Assembly: GCA_900112325.1 (NCBI GenBank)
Contig: FOLJ01000005.1
Location: 289,273-353,272 of the forward strand
Source: Micromonospora sediminimaris
GTDB lineage: Bacteria > Actinomycetota > Actinomycetes > Mycobacteriales > Micromonosporaceae
Length of the DNA stretch: 64,000 nucleotides
Direction of reading: 5' to 3'
The notes under the pieces were generated by a model, which had not been told where the DNA came from, searched no databases, and saw nothing but the letters and a program-made list of their open reading frames with translations. Every line of letters starts with the position of its first letter. The first letter of the stretch is position 1. Position numbers and translations under genes: made by a program. This document shows positions 23,872-32,141 of the stretch, in pieces.

Positions 23872-25569
23872 TCAGGTGGCGGAGGGGGAGGGCGCGGCGA
23901 CCGCGGTGCGTTGCGCCGGTGCGGTCCAGGCCGGGTCCAGTTCGCGTCGGGCAGCGGCCAGGAAGACCTCGGCGTACGAGTCGGCGGGGAAGTCGCCCAG
24001 GTAGCGGGTGCGGGTGGCCCAGCGCGCCTCGGCGAGCGGGTCGGTGTCGAGCAGCCCGGTCAGCACGTCGTCCAGGTTGGCCATGTCCCGGCGCAGCACG
24101 TAGCCGGCGGCGGCCAGCGGGAAGCGTTCGACGAACCGGTCGCCGTCGGTGCCCATGTCGGTCACCGCGTACGGCTTGCCCGAGTAGAGCCAGTCGGAGA
24201 GCACCCCGGAGACGTCGGAGACCAGCGCGTCCGCGCGGTTGACGCAGTCGGTCAGGGTGAGCTTGCTCGCGGCGGCACCGTGGAGGTGCGCCCGGCCGGT
24301 GCGGGCCCGGTCGGCGGCGAGCAGGTCGTGCAGCCGCGCCAACTGCCGGGCCGAGGCCGGGTTCTGCGCGGTGTAGGGGTGGGCCCGCAGGATGACCGTG
24401 GCCCCCCGGTCCAACAGGCGTCGGAGCAGGGGCTCGGCCACCGGCAGCGAGCAGTAGTCGGCGTCGGCGTTGTGCCCGGTCCAGGTGGGGGTGTAGAGCA
24501 CCGTCGGATTCGTCAGCCCCCGCGTCGGCCGCGAACGCACCTCGATCGCCTCGACCTGGGGACGGCCGACCACCACGAACTTCTCGGCGGGGATGTCGAT
24601 TCCGGCCCGTGCGTACCGGTCGATGGCCGCCTCACCGGCGACGAAGATCCGGTCGAAGATCGCCGAGACCGGGTTGGCGCTGGGCGCCTTGTCGCTGTCA
24701 CCGTGATGCAACTGCACGTGGGTGAGCTGGGTGAACCTGATGCAGTGACTGTTCTTCGCGCCGTGGTTGACGTAGAACGCCGCCCGCAGGCTCGGCACCA
24801 GCACCTCGTCCATGCTCCGGGTGGTGGGGCAGTAGACCACCGGGGCGGTGGTGGCCGCCGCGATGGTGGCCAGGAACTCGGGCTCCCGCACCATCACCAC
24901 GAAGGGCCGGCCGATCCGTTCCAGGTACGGCAGCCACATGGTGACCTGGTACTCGGAGCCGGGCGGGGCCGAGAAGTGCAGGACGAACTCGGGCTGGTGC
25001 CGGCGCAGCGCCCGGGCCACCGCCGACCCGGTCGGGGACGGCCGGAACCGGCGCCGGGCCAGGTCGAGGGCGACGGCCGCGGCGGCACCGCCCACCAGCA
25101 GCGTCGCCGCCAGGGCCAGGGCCGCGGGCAGCCCCGCCAGCGCGGCCAGGGCCAGCAGACCGAGCAGTACGGCCACAGCGTCGCCGAGCACCGCCGCGAC
25201 CTGTGGCACCCAGGCGCGTACCGGAAGGTTGGCGGCGCGGATCTCCAGGTTTCCGGCCTGGCGCAGCGGACCGGTGAGCAGCACCAGGCCCAGCAGGACC
25301 AGGGCGGTCGCGGCCAGGGCCGGGTCGAAACCGGCGTCGAGTTGGCGGGCGTAGCCGACCAGCACCCCGGCCGCGATCAGCGCGGTCTCGGCGACGTTGT
25401 CGGCACCGGGTCGCACCCGGCGCTCCCAGACCGTGGCGGCGAGCGCCACCACGGCCAGGCAGAGCCCCCAGGCGGTCGCTCCGGTGAGTGCGACCACCAG
25501 GAAGGCCAGGACCGCCCCACCGGTGGCCAGGCCCCGTGCGGTCAACTTCCGGACCAGCTCACCACGCAT
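23872..25569 (-). CDS. CDP-glycerol/ribitol glycerophosphotransferase (TagF/TarL family), copy 1
   Basis: 565 aa. The N-terminal about 190 residues contain several hydrophobic segments (GLATGGAVLAFLVVALTGAT, LAATLLVGGAAAAVALDL), so the enzyme is membrane-attached. The C-terminal half is the glycerophosphotransferase domain of wall teichoic acid polymerases: YVNHGAKNSHC near 265, THVQLHHGDSDKAPSANP with the family HGxxDK motif near 290, VVVGRPQVEAI, TVLYTPTWTGHN, RAHPYT and LVSDVSGVLSDWLYSGKPYAV. It would transfer polyol phosphate from CDP-polyol to a growing polymer. ATG at 25569, downstream of the CDP-ribitol synthase gene. Ribitol as substrate is inferred from that neighbour. Confidence 0.9.
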   Translation of the reverse strand: MRGELVRKLTARGLATGGAVLAFLVVALTGATAWGLCLAVVALAATVWERRVRPGADNVAETALIAAGVLVGYARQLDAGFDPALAATALVLLGLVLLTGPLRQAGNLEIRAANLPVRAWVPQVAAVLGDAVAVLLGLLALAALAGLPAALALAATLLVGGAAAAVALDLARRRFRPSPTGSAVARALRRHQPEFVLHFSAPPGSEYQVTMWLPYLERIGRPFVVMVREPEFLATIAAATTAPVVYCPTTRSMDEVLVPSLRAAFYVNHGAKNSHCIRFTQLTHVQLHHGDSDKAPSANPVSAIFDRIFVAGEAAIDRYARAGIDIPAEKFVVVGRPQVEAIEVRSRPTRGLTNPTVLYTPTWTGHNADADYCSLPVAEPLLRRLLDRGATVILRAHPYTAQNPASARQLARLHDLLAADRARTGRAHLHGAAASKLTLTDCVNRADALVSDVSGVLSDWLYSGKPYAVTDMGTDGDRFVERFPLAAAGYVLRRDMANLDDVLTGLLDTDPLAEARWATRTRYLGDFPADSYAEVFLAAARRELDPAWTAPAQRTAVAAPSPSAT

Positions 25570-25605
25570 TTCGGTGTCGCTTTCGCGGTCGTGTGGTCGG
25601 ACGGG

Positions 25606-27111
25606 TCAGCCGACGGCGGCGGCGCTGGCCGCCCGGTCGGTCTGGGCGGGTACGGCGACGGCGACCGGTGCCTCACCCGGCGGCCGGCGGACGTCGATCA
25701 CCTGGCCGGTGAGATCCGAGATCAGTACGTCCAGCGACGACTGGGCGACGGTCTCGGCGGCGAGCAGCGTGTGCTCCGGTTCCGCGCCGAAGGCCTTCGT
25801 CCGCATCGGGGTGGCGGTCCGCTCCGGGTTGATGACGTTGACCCGTACGCCGAACTCCGCCCACTCGTCCGCGAGCGCCTGGGTCAGGTTGACCAGGGCG
25901 GCCTTGGTGGCCGAGTAGAGCGCGTAGTCGGCCCGCCCCCGGGTGTACGAGCTGGAGGTGTAGAGCAGCAGCTGGCCCTTTGTCTGCTGGAGGTAGGGCA
26001 GGGCCTGCCGGGCGACGGTGACCGGGCCGACGAAGTTGACCTGGAGCACCCGGTCGATGGTGTCCTGGTCCATCTCGGCCAGCGCGCCCTTCTCCAGGAT
26101 CCCGGCGGTGACCACGACGTGGTCGATCCGGCCGGTGGCCTCGAAGGCGGTCCGCAGCGCGGCCTCGACGTCCTCGGGGCGCTCCACGTGGGTGCCGGTG
26201 CTGGAACGGCTGAACGGGAAGACCTGGGCACCGTAGCGGCGGGCCAGCTCGGTCAGGTCGTGACCGATGCCGTAGCTGCCGCCGAAGACGACGATGGTGC
26301 GGCCGGAGACCTCCTCGCTGTACGCGCGGTGGTCGGTCAGCCGCGGCACCTTCGCGGCGGCCAGCTGGAACAGCTTGTCGGCCAGGTGCACGTCGACCGG
26401 GTGGGTGACCTTGATGTTCTCGTCGGAGCCGTCGATCACCTTGATCGGGGTCTCCGGCAGGTAGCGCAGCACCACCCCGCAGTCGTCGGTGGCGGCGAAG
26501 TTGGGGTCGCCCTCGGCCCGGCGGTACGCCTCCCGGATGGTGCCGGAGCGGAACGCCTGCGGGGTCTGCCCCCGGCGCAGCGTGGCGCGCACGGGGATGT
26601 CGGTGATGCACTCGTTCTCGTCGACCTGGATGATCGTGTCGGCCGACGGGATGGCCACGTCCACGGCCGAGTAGGTCCACAGCGCGTTCACGCACTCCCG
26701 GACGATCCGGCCGCTGAGCAGCGGGCGCACCGCGTCGTGGAAGAGGATGTTGCAGTCGCCCTCACCGACCGCGTCCAGCGCGACGCGGGTGGTGTCGTTG
26801 CGGGTGTCGCCGCCCTCGATGACCTTGGTGACCTTGCGGAAGCCGGCCTTGTCGACGATCTTCTGCGCCTCGGCGACGTGCCCGGTGGCCATCAGCACGA
26901 TGATCTCGTCGATCTCGGGCGCGGCCTCGAAGACGGCCAGCGTGTGCTCGATGATCGGCTTACCGGCGATCTTGAGCAGCTGCTTGGGAATGCCCAGACC
27001 CAGCCGGGTGCCGGTGCCGCCGGCCAGCACCACCGCCACCGTCCGTGAGGGTCGCCACGGCGTCCGGTCCTCCGACGTGGTACCCGGATCGGTGGTCTGG
27101 TCCTGCGTCAT
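25606..27111 (-). CDS. Bifunctional CDP-ribitol synthase: cytidylyltransferase fused to SDR reductase
   Basis: 501 aa, ATG at 27111 with GAGGA upstream. Residues 22-255 are an IspD/TarI-type cytidylyltransferase: VVLAGGTGTRLGLGIPKQLL (CTP loop), FHDAVRPL, TPQAFRSG, ATDDCGVV, KVTHPVDV. Residues 270-480 are a short-chain reductase: VVFGGSYGIGHD cofactor loop (277-283) and Y399/K403 in YSATK. The same order is known from the Haemophilus capsule enzymes Acs1/Bcs1, which reduce ribulose-5-phosphate to ribitol-5-phosphate and activate it as CDP-ribitol. In Gram-positives the two steps are usually separate (TarI, TarJ). It supplies the polymerase encoded just downstream. Confidence 0.9.
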   Translation of the reverse strand: MTQDQTTDPGTTSEDRTPWRPSRTVAVVLAGGTGTRLGLGIPKQLLKIAGKPIIEHTLAVFEAAPEIDEIIVLMATGHVAEAQKIVDKAGFRKVTKVIEGGDTRNDTTRVALDAVGEGDCNILFHDAVRPLLSGRIVRECVNALWTYSAVDVAIPSADTIIQVDENECITDIPVRATLRRGQTPQAFRSGTIREAYRRAEGDPNFAATDDCGVVLRYLPETPIKVIDGSDENIKVTHPVDVHLADKLFQLAAAKVPRLTDHRAYSEEVSGRTIVVFGGSYGIGHDLTELARRYGAQVFPFSRSSTGTHVERPEDVEAALRTAFEATGRIDHVVVTAGILEKGALAEMDQDTIDRVLQVNFVGPVTVARQALPYLQQTKGQLLLYTSSSYTRGRADYALYSATKAALVNLTQALADEWAEFGVRVNVINPERTATPMRTKAFGAEPEHTLLAAETVAQSSLDVLISDLTGQVIDVRRPPGEAPVAVAVPAQTDRAASAAAVG

Positions 27112-27202
27112 TGCCGGTCCTCGCTCTCGGGGGTGCATGACTGTGGTGGGTAGGTGAACGGAAGGTTCCGCCGACGCGGCGACGGAGTGAACCATAACGC
27201 GC

Positions 27203-27246
27203 GGGCCGCGTCGTCCCAACGGGACAACGCGGCCCAAGATCTTGGG
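27203..27246 (-). terminator. Double hairpin between TagH-like gene and CDP-ribitol synthase
   Basis: GGGCCGCGTCGTCCC (27203-27217) pairs with 27221-27235 with one mismatch over an AAC loop, and the palindrome CCCAAGATCTTGGG (27233-27246) follows. It lies 37 bp after the exporter ATPase stop (minus strand) and carries the AGATCTTGG core also seen at 20505 and 62441. Confidence 0.65.
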
Positions 27247-27282
27247 CACGCTCGGCGACGTCGCCGCTCGTTCACCCAGACT

Positions 27283-28098
27283 CTACTTGCCGTTCGTAAA
27301 TGCCTCGTAAGCCGCCAGTACCTCGCGAGTCGGGCCGTCCATCCGGATCTCGCCGGATTCCAGCCAGATGGTGCGTTCGCAGGTGTCCCGTACGGAAGAG
27401 AGCTGGTGGCTGACCAGGAACACCGTGCCGGCGCTCTCCCGCAGCTCCCGCACCCGCCGCTCGCTGCGCTTGCGGAACGCCTTGTCGCCGGTGGCGAGGG
27501 CCTCGTCGATCAGCAGCACGTCGTGCTGCTTCGCGGCGGCGATGGAGAAGCGCAGCCGGGCCGACATGCCGGAGGAGTAGGTGCGCATCGGCAGCGAGGC
27601 GAAGTCACCCCGCTGGTTGATCCCGGAGAACTCGATGATCTCCGGGAGCTTGCGCCGTACGTCGGCCGGTGACATGCCCATGGCCAGGCAGCCGATCGTA
27701 ACGTTGCGCTCGCCGGGGAGGTCGTTGAGCAGAGCGGCGTTCACGCCCAGCAGCGAAGGCTGCCCCTGGGTGTAGACGGCCCCCCGCTCCACCGGCAGCA
27801 GTCCGGCGATGGCCCGCAACAGGGTCGACTTGCCGGAGCCGTTGGTGCCGATCAGCCCGATGGCCTCGCCCCGGTACGCGGTGAACGAAACTCCGCGTAC
27901 CGCGTGCACCTCCCGGACGTTCGGCGTGTTGGTGCGGGTGATCAACCGCTTGAAGGCGGCCACCGGGCTGGTGTTGCCGGCGGAGCCCCGGTACACCCGG
28001 TAGACGACGTGCGCGTCGTCCACCACCACGGTGGGGATCCGCTCCTCGATTCGGGGAAGGGTCACCGTCACATCATTGGACATTTCAAGGTTAACCAC
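27283..28098 (-). CDS. tagH: Teichoic acid/polysaccharide ABC exporter ATPase, TagH type
   Basis: 271 aa. Walker A GTNGSGKS (84-91), signature YSSGMSARLRFS near 180, Walker B VLLIDEALATGD near 200 and H-loop SHQ near 230. The spacing and the AYSSGMxxRLxFS signature are typical of the ABC-2 polysaccharide exporters TagH, Wzt and KpsT. Without a long C-terminal carbohydrate-binding extension it is TagH-like rather than O9a-Wzt-like. The start GTG at 28098 overlaps the permease gene by 8 bp. It drives export of the completed lipid-linked polymer. Confidence 0.93.
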   Translation of the reverse strand: MVNLEMSNDVTVTLPRIEERIPTVVVDDAHVVYRVYRGSAGNTSPVAAFKRLITRTNTPNVREVHAVRGVSFTAYRGEAIGLIGTNGSGKSTLLRAIAGLLPVERGAVYTQGQPSLLGVNAALLNDLPGERNVTIGCLAMGMSPADVRRKLPEIIEFSGINQRGDFASLPMRTYSSGMSARLRFSIAAAKQHDVLLIDEALATGDKAFRKRSERRVRELRESAGTVFLVSHQLSSVRDTCERTIWLESGEIRMDGPTREVLAAYEAFTNGK

Positions 28099-28987
28099 GG
28101 CCGTACTCCTGTTCGCCGCGCCAGAAGTAGAAGTAGCCGCCGAGCCCCGCGACGACCGCCCAACCGAGCGCGATCAGCCAGGTCAGCGGCAGCGAGTCGT
28201 TGAGCAGGTGGGTGTTCTCCAGCAGGGAGATGCGGGCCAGCTCGATGTAGACAAGCATCGGGTTGAACTGCACGATGCCCGTGGCCCAGCCGGGCAGGTT
28301 CTCGGCGAACAGGGTGACGCTGTAGAGCACGCCGGAGCCGTACATCCAGGCCCGCAGGATGAACGGCATGACCTGCTTCAGGTCGGTGGCCTTGGCGCCC
28401 AGCCGGGCCATCGCCATGGTCAACCCGGCGTTGAAGACCGTCTGGAGCAGCACCGCCGGCACCAGCATCAGCCACATCAGGGTGATCGGCTCACCGGTGG
28501 CGACCACGATGATCAACAGCACCACGATCGAGCCGAGCAGCTGCTGGAACTGGGTGGCGGTGATGGCCAGCGGCAGGCAGGCCCGGGGGAAGTGCAGAGC
28601 GCGGATCAGGCCGAGGTTGCCGCTGATCGCCTGGGTGCCCTGCTGGAGGCTGACCTGGGTGAAGTTGAAGATGAACACCCCGGTGGTCAGGTAGGCGATG
28701 AAGTTGGGCATGTTGCGGGTCTGTTCGAGCACCACACCGAAGATCAGGAAGTAGACCGCGGCGTTGCTCAGCGGGGTGAGCACCTGCCAAAGCTGCCCGA
28801 GCCGGGCGTTGCTGAACGAGGCGGTCAGCTTGGCGTGGGCGTACGCGGAGATGAAGTGCCGGTAGCGCCACAGCTGGCCGCTGTAGGCGCCGATCGTGGG
28901 CCGCTCGCCGGCCACCCGCAGCCCGTGTCGGGCGGCCAGCTGAGCTGGGGTGAGGCCGGAGTCGGGGTCGGCCAGCAGGTTGGCCAT
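28091..28987 (-). CDS. tagG: Teichoic acid/polysaccharide ABC exporter permease, TagG type
   Basis: 298 aa ABC-2 permease with six membrane segments. The N-terminal cytoplasmic part (residues 1-60) contains an amphipathic gate helix (WRYRHFISAYAHAKLTASFS). The family motif NARLGQLWQVLTPL leads into segment 1, and FPRACLPLAITATQFQQLL is typical of TagG/Wzm. Coupled to the ATPase by an 8-bp overlap. The operon tagG-tagH faces away from the TetR gene at 29168, so that regulator may control both. A TAGATT box on the minus strand (29044-29039) could be the -10. Confidence 0.93.
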   Translation of the reverse strand: MANLLADPDSGLTPAQLAARHGLRVAGERPTIGAYSGQLWRYRHFISAYAHAKLTASFSNARLGQLWQVLTPLSNAAVYFLIFGVVLEQTRNMPNFIAYLTTGVFIFNFTQVSLQQGTQAISGNLGLIRALHFPRACLPLAITATQFQQLLGSIVVLLIIVVATGEPITLMWLMLVPAVLLQTVFNAGLTMAMARLGAKATDLKQVMPFILRAWMYGSGVLYSVTLFAENLPGWATGIVQFNPMLVYIELARISLLENTHLLNDSLPLTWLIALGWAVVAGLGGYFYFWRGEQEYGRG

Positions 28988-29116
28988 GGGGATGGGCGCT
29001 CCGATCTGTCGTGCCGGCGTTATGTCGCGCGATGAGTGAATCTAGCGTGGGTCAGTGCGGGAGCGCCGCCCCCGGTCGCTGGCTGGACAGTAGTCCGAAA
29101 TACGTCGGGACGCAAC

Positions 29117-29136
29117 CGTAGCGTCGTTGCGCTACG
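29117..29136. promoter_or_regulatory. Probable TetR operator overlapping the -10 box
   Basis: CGTAGCGTCGTTGCGCTACG is an inverted repeat with 7-bp arms and 6-bp centre. It overlaps TACGCT (29133-29138), a -10 box 6 nt before GTG 29145. The position fits autorepression by the TetR protein encoded just downstream. A second overlapping pair, CGCAAC/GTTGCG, lies at 29111-29131. Confidence 0.65.
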
Positions 29137-29144
29137 CTGTGCCG

Positions 29145-29171
29145 GTGACAGTCGAGAAGAGTCCCAGGTGA
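29145..29171 (+). CDS. Possible leaderless 8-residue leader peptide before the TetR gene
   Basis: GTG 29145 lies 6 nt after TACGCT and opens MTVEKSPR, ending at TGA 29169-29171, which overlaps the TetR start GTG at 29168 (GGTGA). The first 16 bases are nearly repeated at the TetR start (GTGACGGCCGAGAAGAG). It may couple leaderless initiation to TetR translation. Speculative. Confidence 0.35.
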   Translation: MTVEKSPR

Positions 29172-29794
29172 CGGCCGAGAAGAGGCGCGCGCCGGCCGGT
29201 GCGGCGGTGCTCCGGGGTGAGATCACCTCGGCCATCCGTCGGGCCCTCATGCAGGAACTCGCCGCGGTCGGATACGGCCGGCTCTCCATCGAGGCGGTGG
29301 CCCGCCGGGCCGGGGTCAGCAAGACCGCGATCTACCGCCGCTGGAACTCGAAGCTCGACCTGGTGCTGGACGTGGTCTCGGCCGTCGCGAGCCGGAAGCT
29401 GCCGATGCTGGACACCGGAACCCTCGACGGTGACGTCCGGCTGCTGCTGCTGGTCGTGAGCGGTGCGCTGGGTCACCCGGTGGCGTCGCAGATCATCCCC
29501 GACCTGCTCGCCGAGGCGGCGCGCAATCCGCAGATCGCCGGGACCCTGCAGAGCGCGCTGAAGGACTACCAGGACCGGATCGGCAAGATCGTTATCGGGC
29601 GGGCGGTGGAGCGTGGTGAGCTGCCCAGCGGCGCCGACCCGCGGACCGCGGCCGACCTGATCGTCGGGCCGATCTACTGGCGGATGGCCATCGCCCGGTT
29701 GCCGCTGGACCCAGCCGAACTGGACCGGATGGCACGGGCTGCCGTGGCTGCCCTGCGGGTGGCCTGCGCCGTGCCGGAGGACGAGCTGGCCTGA
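29168..29794 (+). CDS. TetR/AcrR family transcriptional regulator
   Basis: 208 aa. GTG at 29168. The N-terminal HTH is clear: ITSAIRRALMQELAAVGYGRLSIEAVARRAGVSKTAIYRRWNSKLDLVLDVV (residues 17-70), with recognition helix VSKTAIYRRW. The C-terminal ligand domain is of the TetR_C_16/AcrR-like type (HPVASQIIPDLLAEAARNPQ, GRAVERGELPSGADP). Divergent from tagG with about 180 bp between. The operator-like palindrome at 29117 supports autoregulation and perhaps control of the exporter. Ligand unknown; a wall-polymer precursor or lipid is possible. Confidence 0.93.
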   Translation: MTAEKRRAPAGAAVLRGEITSAIRRALMQELAAVGYGRLSIEAVARRAGVSKTAIYRRWNSKLDLVLDVVSAVASRKLPMLDTGTLDGDVRLLLLVVSGALGHPVASQIIPDLLAEAARNPQIAGTLQSALKDYQDRIGKIVIGRAVERGELPSGADPRTAADLIVGPIYWRMAIARLPLDPAELDRMARAAVAALRVACAVPEDELA

Positions 29795-29930
29795 GCTGCG
29801 TGGCGTTCGCCACCGAATCGTGAACGCCGGCTGGACGCCCCGTGAACGGCTTTCTCATCTTCCGTGTCCAACGGACTAGTATCGCACCCCGAACTTGCGA
29901 ACAGTCCGGCAACGGGAGGGGATCTTCTTC

Positions 29931-31040
29931 ATGACTGGGCAGCGCCCGGCCTTCATACCGCCAGCCCGCCCGATCATCGGCGAAGCCGAGATCGAGGCGG
30001 CTGTCAGGGTGTTGCGCAGCGGCATGGTGGTACAGGGACCTGAGGTAGCCGCGTTCGAGCAGGAGTTCGGCGAACTCGTCGCCAACCGACACTGTGTCGC
30101 CGTCAACTCCGGCACCTCCGCCCTCCAGTTGACCCTGCTGGCGCTCGGCGTCGGCCCGGGCGACGAGGTCATCGTGCCGTCGTTCTCCTTCGCGGCCAGC
30201 GCCAACGCGGTGCGGCTGGTCGGCGCCGAGCCGATCTTCGTGGACATCGAGCCGGGTAGCTTCTGTCTCGACCCGGAGGCGGTCGCCGCCGCGGTCACCA
30301 CGCGGACCGTCGCCATCATGCCGGTCCACCTGTACGGCCACCCCGCCGCGATGGACCGGATCATGGCGGTCGCGCAGCGGCACAGCCTGGCCGTGGTCGA
30401 GGACGCCGCCCAGGCCCACGACGCCAGCCTGCACGGCACCCCGGTTGGCGCGTTCGGCACCGCCGGTTGCTTCAGCTTCTATCCCACCAAGAACATGCAC
30501 TCCCTGGAGGGAGGCATGATCAGCACCGCGGACGCCGGGCTCGCCCGCACCTTGCGGCTGCTGCGCAACCAGGGCATGGAGCAGCGGTACGCGAACGAGA
30601 TCGTCGGGGCCAACATGCGGATGACCGACGTGGCCGCGGCCATCGGCCGGGTGCAGTTGACCCAGCTCGGCGAGTGGACCGAGCAGCGTCGGGCCAACGC
30701 CAAGTACCTCGACTCGAACATCACCGGCATGGTGACCCCGCCGGTGGCGGACGCCGCCCGGCACGTGTACCACCAGTACACCGTCCGGGTCCGGGGCGAC
30801 CGGGACGCCGCCCAGGCGCGCCTGCACGAGTCGGGTATCGGCAACGCCGTCTACTACCCGACCCCGATCCACCGGCTCAAGCCGTACCTGGACAAGGACG
30901 GCCAGCCCGGCCCCTGGGAACTGCCGGAGACCGAGCGGGCCGCCGCCGAGGTGATCTCGCTGCCGGTGCACCCCTCGCTGAGCCCCGACGACCTTGAGCG
31001 GATCGTCGAGGCCGCCAACCTCGCCGGTGGTGCCCGGTGA
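29931..31040 (+). CDS. DegT/DnrJ/EryC1/StrS sugar aminotransferase, WbpE/WlbC type
   Basis: 369 aa, ATG at 29931 with GGGAGGGG upstream and TAGTAT (29877-29882) as likely -10. PLP lysine K187 in FYPTKNMHSLEGG, ring aspartate D158 in VVEDAAQAH, phosphate-binding NSGTSALQ (59-66). FYPTKNMHSLEGGM and YYPTPIHRLKPY closely resemble aminotransferases that aminate UDP-3-keto-GlcNAc uronic acid. The partner oxidoreductase overlaps by 4 bp (31037), and the matching dehydrogenase and N-acetyltransferase are at 41063 and 42402, so the likely product is UDP-2-acetamido-3-amino-glucuronate. Regiochemistry is inferred. Confidence 0.9.
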   Translation: MTGQRPAFIPPARPIIGEAEIEAAVRVLRSGMVVQGPEVAAFEQEFGELVANRHCVAVNSGTSALQLTLLALGVGPGDEVIVPSFSFAASANAVRLVGAEPIFVDIEPGSFCLDPEAVAAAVTTRTVAIMPVHLYGHPAAMDRIMAVAQRHSLAVVEDAAQAHDASLHGTPVGAFGTAGCFSFYPTKNMHSLEGGMISTADAGLARTLRLLRNQGMEQRYANEIVGANMRMTDVAAAIGRVQLTQLGEWTEQRRANAKYLDSNITGMVTPPVADAARHVYHQYTVRVRGDRDAAQARLHESGIGNAVYYPTPIHRLKPYLDKDGQPGPWELPETERAAAEVISLPVHPSLSPDDLERIVEAANLAGGAR

Positions 31041-32071
31041 GCGCGCGGCAGGGCGGCAAGCTGCGCGCCGGCCTGATCGGCCTCGGCGCGATGGGGCGCA
31101 ACCACGCCCGCGTACTCTCCGGTCTGGACGGGGTCGAGCTGGTCGGGATCGTCGACCCGGCCGGTGACCAGAGCGGCCTGCTCCGGGCGCCGGTGCTGCC
31201 CGATCTCGGCGAGCTGCTGGCCCTGGGCATCGACTATGCGGTGGTCGCCTGCCCGACCGCGCTGCACGAGCAGGTCGGGCTGGAACTCGCCGCACACGGG
31301 GTGCCCGCGCTGATCGAGAAGCCGATCGCGCAGTCCGTCGAGGCGGCGACCCGCCTCGTCGAGGCGTTCGAAAGCCGTGGGCTGGTGGCCGGGGTCGGCC
31401 ATATCGAGCGGTACAACCCCGCCCTGCAAAACCTGCGCATCCGCCTGGAAGCGGGCGAGCTGGGCGAGGTCTACCAGGTGGTGACCCGACGGCAGGGCCC
31501 GTTCCCGCACCGGATCGCCGATGTCGGCGTGGTGATGGACCTGGCCACCCACGACATCGACCTGACCAGCTGGGTGACCGGCCAGGAGTACGTCTCGGTG
31601 TCGGCCCGGACGGTCTCCCGCAGCGGCCGACTGCACGAGGACATGGTCGCGGTCGTCGGCCAGCTCTCCGACGGCACGATGGTCAACCACCTGGTCAACT
31701 GGCTCAGCCCGCTCAAGGAGCGGTCCACAGTCATCACCGGCGACCGGGGATGCTTCGTCGCCGACACGCTCACCGCCGACCTGACCTTCTACGCCAACGG
31801 CGCGATCGGCACCGAGTGGGAGGCGCTGCGGGCCTTCCGCGGCGTGGCCGAGGGCGACATGGTCCGCTACGCCATTCCGAAGCGCGAGCCGCTGCTCGTC
31901 GAACACGAGCGCTTCCGGGACGCGGTCGAGGGCAAGGAGAGCGACATCGTCACCCTCCGGCAAGGGCTGCGTACGGTGCAGGTCGCCGCGGGGCTGTTGG
32001 CGTCGGCCACCGACGGCACGGTGGTCGCGGTGGCGCCGGGCCACCATGAGGAGACCGCCGCCGCCCGCTAG
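31037..32071 (+). CDS. Gfo/Idh/MocA oxidoreductase, WbpB/WlbA type
   Basis: 344 aa, GTG at 31037 overlapping the aminotransferase stop. NAD loop GLIGLGAMGRNHARVL (residues 12-27), the family EKPIAQS motif near 95, and VGHIERYNPALQNLR near 120, a block typical of UDP-N-acetylglucosaminuronate 3-dehydrogenases. DVGVVMDLATHDIDLTSWVTG near 160-180 contributes the active-site aspartates and histidine. It should oxidise C3 of UDP-GlcNAcA, supplying the keto sugar to the upstream aminotransferase. Ends at a strong terminator. Confidence 0.88.
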   Translation: MSARQGGKLRAGLIGLGAMGRNHARVLSGLDGVELVGIVDPAGDQSGLLRAPVLPDLGELLALGIDYAVVACPTALHEQVGLELAAHGVPALIEKPIAQSVEAATRLVEAFESRGLVAGVGHIERYNPALQNLRIRLEAGELGEVYQVVTRRQGPFPHRIADVGVVMDLATHDIDLTSWVTGQEYVSVSARTVSRSGRLHEDMVAVVGQLSDGTMVNHLVNWLSPLKERSTVITGDRGCFVADTLTADLTFYANGAIGTEWEALRAFRGVAEGDMVRYAIPKREPLLVEHERFRDAVEGKESDIVTLRQGLRTVQVAAGLLASATDGTVVAVAPGHHEETAAAR

Positions 32072-32089
32072 CCGGTCCGACCGACGACA

Positions 32090-32123
32090 CCGGGGCCGTT
32101 CCGCTGACGCGGAACGGCCCCGG
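32090..32123. terminator. Bidirectional terminator between convergent genes
   Basis: CCGGGGCCGTTCCGC (32090-32104) is an exact inverted copy of 32109-32123 around TGAC. It lies between the stops at 32071 (plus) and 32142 (minus) and can end both transcripts. Confidence 0.85.
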
Positions 32124-32141
32124 AAACGGTTGGCCGGTACG

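Noticed and set aside
23866..27048. 1060-residue open frame on the plus strand
   Set aside because: It runs antisense to the glycerophosphotransferase and CDP-ribitol synthase genes, whose motifs are unmistakable. Its product is a Gly/Arg/Val/His-rich shadow without domains, as expected in very GC-rich DNA.
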